Origin: Thecamonas trahens ATCC 50062
Lineage: Eukaryota; Apusozoa; Apusomonadida; Apusomonadidae
Length of the DNA stretch: 30,377 bases
Direction: 5' to 3'
Assembly: GCF_000142905.1 (NCBI RefSeq)
Contig: NW_013657632.1
Coordinates: 254,680-285,056 of the forward strand
The notes beneath the pieces were generated by a model. The model saw only the letters and a list, made by a program, of their open reading frames with translations, was not told the DNA's origin and searched no databases. The position numbers were made by a program, and so were the translations under genes. Every line of letters begins with the position of its first letter. Within the stretch, counting starts at the first letter, position 1. Shown piece by piece: positions 22,961 through 30,377 of this stretch.

Positions 22961-23569
22961 CTATGCGCCAAGGATCATGGCGTAGGCCATGACGATGATG
23001 TTCACGACGATGAGCGGGACTGTGTGTGTGGTGGTGGTGGGGGGGGGGGGGGGAGATGAGATGAGTGAGATGAGAGGGAGATGGGGGAAGAAAGGGAGAT
23101 GAGAGCAAGATGAGATCGATGGACGTACTCCGCAGTAGCATGCGGACCGACTTGAGTAGGTTGGAGATCTGGTCCTTGACCGAGGGATCTGCGTTGTGTG
23201 TCACTCCCCAGCCGACTGGCCCGATGACATCAGAGACAGGACGATGGCATGTGTGAGTGGTGGGAGGAGGGGGAGGGGGGGTTTGTGCATGTGTGTGTGT
23301 ATGCGGGTGTGTATGTGTGTATGTGTGTGTGCGCGTGTGTGTGTATGTGTGTATGTATGTATGTGCGCGTGTGTGTGTGCGTGTGTGTGTGTGTGTGTGG
23401 TGAGGGGGACGGGGGGAAGGGGAAGGGCATGGGTGGCTAGGGGGAAGGCAAGGAAGGGTAAGAAGAGGTGCTGCGTACTCCGCTGGAGGAACCGCTCCTC
23501 ATGGAGAATGGCTAGAGCGTTGACAAGGAGCAGCGAGGCGTAGAGCAGCGAACCGAGGGAGAATCCCAT
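22961..23569 (-). CDS. IER3IP1: IER3IP1/Yos1 family ER-Golgi transport protein, three exons
   Basis: Small two-TM ER/Golgi protein that acts with Yip1/Yif1-type factors in COPII vesicle traffic. The gene is complement(join(22961..23019,23129..23215,23479..23569)), 78 aa, near the family length of ~80. Exon 1 encodes [20 protein letters not shown] then [10 protein letters not shown], with the signature HEERFL after TM1. Exon 2 encodes [18 protein letters not shown] then [11 protein letters not shown]. Exon 3 encodes [19 protein letters not shown], the second TM. Both introns are phase 1, split an Ile codon as A|TC, and start GTACGC or GTACGT. None of the exons stands out as a long frame, so the gene is easy to miss. 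Its start lies 198 bp from the RTRAF stop on the same strand. Confidence 0.93.
23020..23128 (-). other. Intron 2 of IER3IP1
   Basis: 109 bp, phase 1, donor GTACGT, acceptor CAG. The sense strand is strongly pyrimidine-rich, with a 15-base C run (plus-strand G 23039-23053) just upstream of a CA-rich acceptor. Confidence 0.92.
23216..23478 (-). other. Intron 1 of IER3IP1
   Basis: 263 bp, phase 1, donor GTACGC, acceptor CAG. Most of it is the alternating purine-pyrimidine microsatellite listed separately. Removing it joins HEERFLQR to IGWG in frame, as the family requires. Confidence 0.92.
23287..23400. repeat. Imperfect (GT)n microsatellite
   Basis: About 114 bases of GT dinucleotides with interspersed GTAT, GCGC and GTATGT variants, on the plus strand; CA on the sense strand of IER3IP1 intron 1. 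Alternating purine-pyrimidine sequence of this length can adopt Z-DNA and is prone to length polymorphism. Confidence 0.95.
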
Positions 23570-23767
23570 GGCGGCGACTCGGTTGGCGTCAAGTGGATGC
23601 GATGCAGATGGTCGAGGGTCGGCAGAGGGCGGGAAGCGGGAAGATGGTCCCAACAAGCCACGAGACCATCGCAGCTGTGGAACGGTGGGTGCCTGCTCTG
23701 GTCATTTGGTTGTATGCTACAGAAGGTTCTACGTGCGGGGAAGAGCGAGAGGGGAGGAGGTGGGCGC

Positions 23768-24669
23768 TTATCGGCCGACCTTGCCGAGCTTCGAGTTGGT
23801 CTTTGGGTCTGCAGTGACGTTCTGGATGGCGACAATGAGCTCGTTGATCTGGGTCTGGAGCTCGCGGAGGTCGTGGACGTAGAGGAGCTTGAGGATGGCA
23901 GCGGCGCGGTTGACGAGCGGATCGCCGGTGTCAAAACCGAGCGGGAAGGTCTTCTCCATGTTGGTGGCAAGTTCGACGGCCTCGGCCTCGGTGAGCTCGT
24001 CGAGGGCGGCGGCCGAGGCTGCGGCGCCCGAGGCACCGAACCGGCGATGGACGGCGTGACAGGCGGCGCGGAGTGTGTCGAGCGGCTCGCCTTCGGCTGG
24101 CATGCCCAGAGCAGCGGCAAGGGCGCGGATGGCACCAACTATGGCGTCGTCGGCCAGGAGCGAGGCGTCATCAGCGACGGCAGCTCCCGGGCGCTCCTCA
24201 TCCATGGCGACCACCTCGGTCCCGGGGTCAGCCTCGGCATCGATGGCACCCCGGGCAACAGCATCAGCATACTCGAGCGAGATAGCAACACCAACGACCC
24301 ACGCCAGCGCCTGGGCACGAGCGCCGGCATCGGGCGGATACGGCGCATCAAGGGCAGCCAGATACGCCCGCCACGCCTCGTCCAGGGGCGCATCGACCAG
24401 CTGGCTCCGCTCCTCGACCGAGTACCGTCTAATCTTTGTCGCCTCAAGCCAGATCAGCAGCTGGCGCACACCATCGTCATCTGTAAGCCGTGTCGTATGA
24501 GTGAGTCTGTCCTGCCAACCACCGTCTCCCCGCCCCCTCCCCCTGCTCTGGCCGATAGAAACCGGGGCCGGTACTGCTGCCGGCTTCTTGTGCTCTACGT
24601 ACCGTCCACATGCAGGCTCTCTGCCTCTGGGTAGCCGAGGGCGTCCAGCTTGACGCGCAGCGAGGTCAT
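23768..24669 (-). CDS. RTRAF: RTRAF (hCLE/C14orf166) family RNA-binding factor, two exons
   Basis: In animals RTRAF is an RNA-binding subunit of the tRNA ligase complex and of RNA transport granules, and it binds RNA polymerase II. The gene is complement(join(23768..24480,24603..24669)), 259 aa, close to the usual ~244. Exon 1 encodes [18 protein letters not shown] then LHVD. Exon 2 continues [20 protein letters not shown], matching the family's WLE-x2-KIR element. It ends with [37 protein letters not shown] and [14 protein letters not shown], the hallmark C-terminus. The acidic middle (24130-24300) is less conserved. Its start faces the minisatellite and the divergent C19orf44-like gene. Confidence 0.95.
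24481..24602 (-). other. Intron of RTRAF
   Basis: 122 bp, phase 1, donor GTACGT, acceptor CAG, splitting an Asp codon as G|AT. The sense strand is G-rich in the middle, unlike the C-rich introns of RPS2 and IER3IP1. Confidence 0.93.
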
Positions 24670-24780
24670 GGGTGCGGTGGAGAGTGAGGTGGATGGGAAG
24701 GGGGTGGGGCGTGTGGGGGGTGTGTGGGGAGGGTGTGGGGAATGGAAGGGGGATAAACCATAGGCACACCTTTGTTCACA

Positions 24781-25468
24781 CCATTGATTGATCATGGGCT
24801 CACACCATACCATTGATTAATCATGGGCTCACACCATACCATTGATTGATCATGGGCTCACACCATACCATTGATTAATCATGGGCTCACACCATACCAT
24901 TGATTGATCATGGGCTCACACCATACCATTGATTGACTCATGGGCTCACACCATACCATCGTCTGTAGGCACAGTGTTGATTGATCATGGGCTCACACCA
25001 TACCATTGATTAATCATGGGCTCATCCACCCTACCATTGATTGATCATGGGCTCACACCATACCATTGATTGATCATGGGCTCACACCATACCATTGATT
25101 AATCATGGGCTCACACCATACCATTGATTGATCATGGGCTCACACCATACCATTGATTGATCATGGGCTCACACCATACCATTGATTGATCATGGGCTCA
25201 CACCATACCATTGATTGATCATGGGCTCACACCATACCATTGATTGATCATGGGCTCACACCATACCATTGATTGATCATGGGCTCACACCATACCATTG
25301 ATTGATCATGGGCTCACACCATACCATTGATTGATCATGGGCTCACACCATACCATTGATTGATCATGGGCTCACACCATACCATTGATTGATCATGGGC
25401 TCACACCATACCATTGATTAATCATGGGCTCACACCATACCATTGATTAATCATGGGCTCACACCATC
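24781..25468. repeat. 29-bp minisatellite, about 23 units, in a divergent promoter region
   Basis: The unit is CCATTGATTGATCATGGG followed by CTCACACCATA, 29 bp. Six units start at 24781 (the sixth has one extra base). A degenerate 21-base interruption (24956-24976), a truncated unit and a unit with a changed tail follow. Fifteen regular units then start every 29 bp from 25034 to 25440. The only frequent variation is TGATTGAT versus TGATTAAT. The array fills most of the 908 bp between the divergent RTRAF (start 24669) and C19orf44-like (start 25578) genes. The 111 bp from 24670 to 24780 are G/T-rich; 25469-25577 is C-rich leader. Confidence 0.97.
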
Positions 25469-25577
25469 AATTAATCGTTGGACTGTTTGGCGCCAACCTC
25501 CCCCCGTCCCCCCCACCGCCCCTCGCCCCTCCCCCATCCCACAGACAACAGTCACTCCTCTTGGTCGGCACAGGGCC

Positions 25578-27241
25578 ATGGAGCTACGGTCCATGCTCGA
25601 TGACGCCTCGCTGCGTGGGACAGTCGTCACTATGGCTGCGCCCGAAGCCAACAAGCCACGCAAGACCTCCTCATGGCTCCGTCCACCCGCAGGCGCCTCC
25701 CGCCCGTCGTCTGCGCCGGCTGCCCGCGGTGGGAGCAAGTGGCTCCGTCCCCGCGGCTCAGCCTCGTCTGCTGCATCCTCCCGCCGCTCCTCGACCGCAT
25801 CTTCACGCCGCTCGTCTGTTCTTGACGAGGCAGAGACTCTTGATGACTTTCTGGCAGACGACGACGATGCCACCGCTGCCGCCGGCACGGCCGCTGCCGC
25901 CGATGCTGACGCTCCGCGCTCTGGCAAGTGGTGGCTAAAGGACAGCGGACGCAGTTCCGGCAACGCGTCGGCCCGATCGGCTGCCTCGGCGACCTCTTCT
26001 GCCACTTCCAGACCGGCTTATGCCTGGGAGCGCCATGCCGGTCCGTCAGCGCCGAGCTCGGCCCGCTCGGCCGGTGCATCCAAGTGGCTCAAGCCGGCAG
26101 CCGCGCCAGCAGCTGACCCGTCGGTCGCGTCGGCTTCGGCCTCGACTTCGGCCTCGGCATCGTCTGTCGAGATTGTGGCCTCAGCGGACTCCTCACCGCC
26201 TCCATCGGTAGACTCGAGCTCGCGGGCAGCGTCGAGCGGTAGCGGCAGCGCGAGCACCTTGCCACCAACCGACGACGGCGCCGGCTCGAGCGCAGCGTCG
26301 CCGCCACCCACTCCGAATGCAAGCTCGGACGCCGGCGAGTCGGCCTCGTCGTCGTTCACCTCATCGTCACCGGCGCCGGCGATTGTCCTCGACATCAACG
26401 AGCTCGATGACGCCTCGTCTGAGCCGGCGTCGTCGCCAGGCCCCGGCCTGCTTGGGGCGGCAACGTGGTCCTCGACATCTCAAATCTGGAGTCGGACGGC
26501 GAGCTTGTGGATGAAGTTGCGTCCGAGCTGTCGTCTGTGGCGGCGTCGGAGGTTGCGTCTGCGACGTCGATGACGTCCGAGGCGCTTGCACCTGCACCGC
26601 CTGCCGTGCAGCGCTCCGCTCCAACTTCTGCTGCCGATGCGCACGCCCAGACTGAGCTGGCGGCGTATCTCCGGCCGATTCGACAGGGCCCGCGGGTCTC
26701 GACGGCTGCCATCCTCGCCGCGGCGTCAACCCATGTATGCTCCGGCCACGAGTCGTGCGGCTGCCTGCCCACCAAGCCTTCGACCCGCGACGCCGCCATG
26801 TCTGCCGCCTCCGAAGCGCTGGTCAACGAGCCGCCGCTGGTATCGCGCGGCGTCCTCCCACCGAGCGCCCTCTCGGGCGTCGTCGGCTACTTGCCCAACG
26901 TCGCAGCCTCTGAGGCTCTCTTTAAGCGTCAGCTCCACGTCATCCGCAACAACATCGAGACCGCCCGCTACCTCGCCGAGCGCGAGACGGGGCCGCGCCC
27001 CGCCTCCAACTTTGCCTACACTACCCTTGCCGAGACCAAGATGTACATGGCTCGTAAGAGAGCCGAGCGCCAAGCCGTGCGCGATGCCAAGGCCAAGGCC
27101 AAAGCCAAAGCCAAGGCCAAGGCCAAGGCCAAGGCCAAGGCCAAGGCCAAGGCCAAAGCCAAAGCCAAGCGCAAGCGAACCATCGGCCATGATCCGTCGT
27201 CGCCGTCCAAAGCGCGACGGTCCAAGCGGCGAAAGCCATAA
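25578..27241 (+). CDS. C19orf44-like (DUF4614) protein, one frame break
   Basis: Low-complexity, Ser/Ala-rich protein of ~554 aa with a conserved C-terminus resembling the DUF4614 region of C19orf44 proteins: GYLPNVAASEALFKRQLHV, then a helix, then FAYTTLAETKMYMARKRA. Four short motifs, SSWLRP (~31), SKWLRP (~53), GKWWLK (~116) and SKWLKP (~168), punctuate the disordered N-terminal half. VLDINEL and VLDISNL form a further internal pair. Between those two, at GGGG 26454-26457, coding moves to the -1 frame, so one G seems missing. The C-terminus is a (Lys-Ala)13 tract followed by a basic nuclear-localisation-like tail. ATG 25578 (gggccATGG) is the best start. Family function is not established; nuclear location is likely. 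Confidence 0.68.
27089..27166 (+). repeat. Coding hexanucleotide repeat, (AARGCC)13
   Basis: Thirteen tandem hexamers AAGGCC or AAAGCC encode a (Lys-Ala)13 tract near the C-terminus of the C19orf44-like protein. The AAG/AAA synonymous changes mean the array has been stable long enough to diverge at third positions. Confidence 0.95.
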
Positions 27242-27399
27242 AACCTGCTCTCCTCCCCTGCCCGGCAGTCACCGTCACCAGCGCGTGTCGCCCGCGCACA
27301 CGATCCGACCAGACACCCTTTCCCAGCCCCCACGACCACGCCGCTGCTTGCCTTGGCACCCCCGTCGCACGGCACACACGACTCCAACAAGGCTCAGCA

Positions 27400-28976
27400 A
27401 TGGTGGATATCCTTCTGACGGACCCACAGAAGCGGCGACTGAGCGAGTGGCGGTATCGGTCCCAGGGACGGACACTTACGGACGTTGTCTTTGGCCCTCT
27501 GTGGGACGTGCTTGTCCGACTCGTGCCGGCGACGGTCGCACCGAATGTGCTCACCTTGGCTGGCCTCCTCTGTGTCTGTCATGCTCTCTATCTATGTGTT
27601 CTGCACATGGAGACGGCGCCCAAGATGACGGCTGCCATTGCCTCGTTTCTCCTCTTTGCCTACCAGTGCCTCGCGGCATCGATGGCCGCCACGCCCGGGC
27701 CACACGCAACGACTCGCCGCTGGGCGAGCTCTTCGACTACGCTTGCGCCAACCTCGGTGGCATCTTCCTCGCCCTTACCCTCGCCTATGTCGCCGGGGTC
27801 ACCCAAACCTCCACGCTGTGGTACATGTCGCAGGCCTTTGGCCTTGCCTATCTGCTCTGGCATCTCCGCGGCCTCGCCACCGGCACCCTCCACTGGGGCT
27901 TCACCACCGGCCCGGGCGAGGCTCTTTTTGCCATCATCGCCTTTGTCGCCACCCGCGCCATTGTTGGCGTTGATGCCGTTGCCGCGGCCTGGTCGCACGC
28001 GGTTGACGCGGTCCTCGTTCCGAGCATCAACGCTGTTGCCCACTGGGCTGCCACCGTGGACATCTCGGTCGCCGTCGGTGCTACCAAGGTCGCCTACGTC
28101 GAGGCGGCTCGCCTTCGGGCGCTGGAGCTGCTGCAAGATACCGATGCGCTGCTCGAGGCTGTCGCCTTTGGCGTCTACGTCGTCCTGGTTGTCAGCGTTG
28201 CTGTCTACGCCGTACTTGCGATCCCCAGCGAGCGGTCGGCGACCCGCAACGGCATGCTGCTCTGCCTCCTCTACGGGGCCCTGATGCCGTCGCTTCACTC
28301 GTGGCTTAACGCCTCGCTCTTCATCGAGCCCGGCGACGTCTCGCTCCATGCCATCATCTTTGACGGTGCCATGCTCTCGGTCCTCACCACCGACGTGGTT
28401 GTGGCCAAGATGGCCGGCCGCGACCTGCACCCGTGGGTGGTTGTCTTCTTTATGGTCGGCTCGTTCGACCACTTTGTGTGTGGCGCGCTCGCTGGCGCCT
28501 ACTTTGTGCTCATCTTTTGGGAGGTGTGCGAGGCAACCCACCTCCCGATGTTTACCACCGTCATCAACGTCTACGTCGACGGCGTCTACGACCTCATGCA
28601 CTACGGTCACCTCCGCGTTCTGCGCGCTGCGCTCTCGTTCGGCTCGCACCTCATCGTTGGTGTCGTCGGCGATGCCTCCGTCAACCAGTACAAGCACCGC
28701 ACCCCGGTCATGTCGCTCGACGAGCGCGTTTCCGCCGTCCGCGCCTCGGGCCTCGCCACCCGAGTCATTCCGGACTCGCCGTGCTTTGGCCTCTCTGAAG
28801 AGTTCATCCTTGAGAACCACATCCACCTCGTGGTCCACTCGGTCGAGTACGAGACGGAAGACGACATCTACTACCGCGTCCCGCGTGCCATGGGCATCAC
28901 ACGTGTCCTCCCGCGCACCGAGGGCATCTCCACCTCGGAGCTCATCCGCCGCATCCGTACCCGGGACGATCTCTAG
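27400..28976 (+). CDS. CDP-alcohol phosphotransferase fused to phosphobase cytidylyltransferase
   Basis: Predicted ~525 aa protein joining two Kennedy-pathway activities. Residues 1-~230 resemble choline/ethanolamine phosphotransferases: LSEWRYRSQG, PLWDVLVRLVP, APNVLTLAG, then DGRHAR (95-100), PLGELFD (107-113), and a WHLRGLATGTLHWG segment matching the WE-x-YHTGTL region. Several more TM helices follow. Residues ~390-525 are a soluble cytidylyltransferase: VYVDGVYDLMHYGH (HxGH nucleotide-binding motif 401-404), GVVGDASVNQYKHRTPVM, and RTEGISTSELIRRI (506-). The frame shifts by one base at 27673-27675, exactly at the first Asp of the DxxDG motif. Residue 117, normally the last Asp of the D-G-x2-A-R-x8-G-x3-D-x3-D motif, is Ala (GCC, 27747-27749). 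The product would be an ER membrane enzyme; choline versus ethanolamine specificity cannot be told. Confidence 0.87.
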
Positions 28977-29189
28977 TTAATGTATTCACACGACATCAGT
29001 AGAGGGTGCGATGTTTGCCCTCTTCTCCTCCCCCCCCCCCCCCCCCCTCCTTTCATCGATCTGACTGTTGGGGGCCTCTCAGCTGACCCAAATCGGACCA
29101 AAGCCAACACCGCCAGCGCCACGTGACGCAAGTGACACACCCGTCCGACCACCGCTCTCCACCCCGCTGCCACCCTCGCCCCACCCGGG

Positions 29190-30377
29190 ATGACTACCAC
29201 TCCAACCGGAGGCAGTAGAGAGGGCGGGATGGATGGTTCGACATCCCGACGAAGCTCTGTGTACTCGTTCCCTCTCTTCCAGTGCTCACCAACGGTAGCC
29301 CTGGCTACCGATGGTCCTGCTGCTGCCATGCCCGTCCTCACCGTCGTCGCTCGCGGAGGCATCGACTCACACGCCTTTACCGCAGCCGCCACAAGCAATG
29401 GTACGATTTCTATAAGACGTGCTCTCTAACCCCCCCCCCCCCCCCCCCCTCCCCCTCTCCCTCTCCTCTTCCCCTGCCTCCATCCCCCTTCTCCTCACCA
29501 CCCTCCACCCTCCTCTTCCACATCGACAGGCTTTCTCATTGTCCAGTATCAGGGCCTGGCAGCACCGGCACCGCTCTCACGTCGCATTCCATGGCCGACT
29601 ACACCTGGTATTGCTGCGCTCACCTTTGATCCCATTGCTATGTGGCTTGTCGTGGCTGGAGTCGATGGCTCGCTGACTCTGGTGCCAGTCATGGCGCTTC
29701 TTGTTCCGGCTCTGTTTGAACAGATCGTGGGCGCGCCGCCAGCAGCCTTTGCCGACACGCCTGATACGGCTGGTGGGTCGGGCGCGACTCGTGCTGTGCG
29801 AACAAGTGGGCCAAGCGCCGCACTGCTAGGGTCGGAGCTCGAGCCGGAGCCGGTCGAGACGCCGCAGATCCGCGAGCGGACGGCGTCACTCCCGTCGCTG
29901 CAGGCCTACGCCGACGCCATCGGCACTTCGTCGCCGGCCGCTGACCGCGCCCGGGCTAAGGGTGCCGGGCATAAGTCAGCTCGCGCCCGCGCTGCCGCTC
30001 GTGACCCGTACGGAGCAGCGCTGGCGGCGCTTGCGCCGTCGGACGCCGCCACCCACATGCCGGCGTCACAGCTCGGGACCGGGGCACCCAGCAGCACCGG
30101 GACTGGTCTCGGCGCCGGGAGTGTGAGTGAGCGCCCGGGCACGCCGTCACGAACTGCGCCCAGCGCGCTGATCTGGTGGGATGCATGGGACGGTGCGCAC
30201 TATGCCGTTATGGCCAACGGCGCCGGACAGCTGTCGTTTGTTGACCTCTGCGGCCGGCGGGAGGCGGCCGGCATCCGGCTAGTGGCCGTCGTCTCGTCGT
30301 TGCACCTTGTTCACGACTCGCACCAGGGTTTCCGCTACCTGCTCATGTCGTCAGCAGCGAGCGGGACGTTCCGGCTT
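29190..30377 (+). CDS. Unrecognised two-exon protein, runs off the window
   Basis: Exon 1 (29190..29400) encodes MTTTPTGGSREGGMDG and onward, to VVARGGIDSHAFTAAATSNG. Exon 2 (29530 onward) is open in phase to the last base of the window. Exon 2 alone has no early ATG that would mark it, but spliced it reads GFLIVQYQGLAAPAPL, GIAALTFDPIAMWLVVAGVDG, and later LIWWDAWDGAHYAVMANGAG then QLSFVDLCGRR. Short strands ending in Gly-Asp-Gly or small turns and the WWDAWDG...VDL pattern suggest a beta-propeller (WD40-like) N-terminus with a disordered Ala/Pro/Ser-rich insert (~29730-30160). I do not recognise the family. The 3' end is outside the window. Confidence 0.72.
29401..29529 (+). other. Intron of the terminal gene
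   Basis: 129 bp, phase 1, donor GTACGA, acceptor CAG. It contains a 20-base C run (29430-29449) and is otherwise C/T-rich, a strong polypyrimidine region. Splicing joins AAT-G to GC-TTT, giving Asn-Gly-Phe in an open frame. Confidence 0.85.

Noticed and set aside
23201-23656. Peptides rich in His-Thr or Val-Cys from the GT repeat
   Set aside because: They are translations of a microsatellite that lies inside IER3IP1 intron 1.
24781-25468. 29-bp regularly repeated unit, the length of a CRISPR repeat
   Set aside because: The units are directly abutting with no unique spacers, and the window is plainly eukaryotic with introns. It is a minisatellite.
27660-28838. 392-codon minus-strand frame opposite the fusion enzyme
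   Set aside because: Composition is charged shadow sequence; the plus strand carries the recognised transferase and cytidylyltransferase motifs.

Overview
This is nuclear DNA of a GC-rich unicellular eukaryote. The genes carry short spliceosomal introns and encode eukaryotic housekeeping proteins: RPS2/uS5, DHX16/Prp2, katanin p60, dolichol kinase, IER3IP1/Yos1, and RTRAF. Two very large modular receptors (FG-GAP + filamin-like or LRR ectodomain, Cys-rich stalk, multi-TM tail) resemble those of apusomonads such as Thecamonas trahens. That assignment is an inference from gene style, not from a database match.

Layout. 1-568: G/C homopolymer leader. 569-3922 (+): FG-GAP receptor. 4141-6556 (+): katanin-like AAA ATPase with an unusual N-terminus. 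7013-8163 (+): unrecognised coiled-coil protein. 8389-9461 (-): RPS2. 9664-13186 (-): DHX16/Prp2 helicase. 13535-17284 (+): LRR receptor with a 125-N gap. 18243-19223 (+): multi-TM protein with uncertain 5' end. 19479-21329 (+): long coiled-coil protein. 21398-22924 (+): dolichol kinase, convergent with 22961-23569 (-) IER3IP1. 23768-24669 (-): RTRAF. 24781-25468: 29-bp minisatellite between divergent genes. 25578-27241 (+): C19orf44/DUF4614-like protein. 27400-28976 (+): fusion of a CDP-alcohol phosphotransferase with a phosphobase cytidylyltransferase. 29190 to window end (+): unrecognised two-exon gene, incomplete.

Two patterns cut across genes. First, the six introns I can place all interrupt codons after the first base (phase 1) and all begin GTACG. 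Second, five genes carry six apparent single-base deletions, four of them at runs of 4-5 identical bases. Conserved domains resume in the -1 frame each time, which looks like homopolymer undercalls in the assembly rather than biology.

Functionally the genes are a mixed eukaryotic set: cell-surface sensing, cytoskeleton, translation, splicing, and an endomembrane/lipid group (dolichol kinase, IER3IP1, the phospholipid fusion enzyme). There is no operon logic. The most striking item is the fusion enzyme, which would join two consecutive Kennedy-pathway steps in one membrane protein but lacks the canonical last Asp of the transferase motif.
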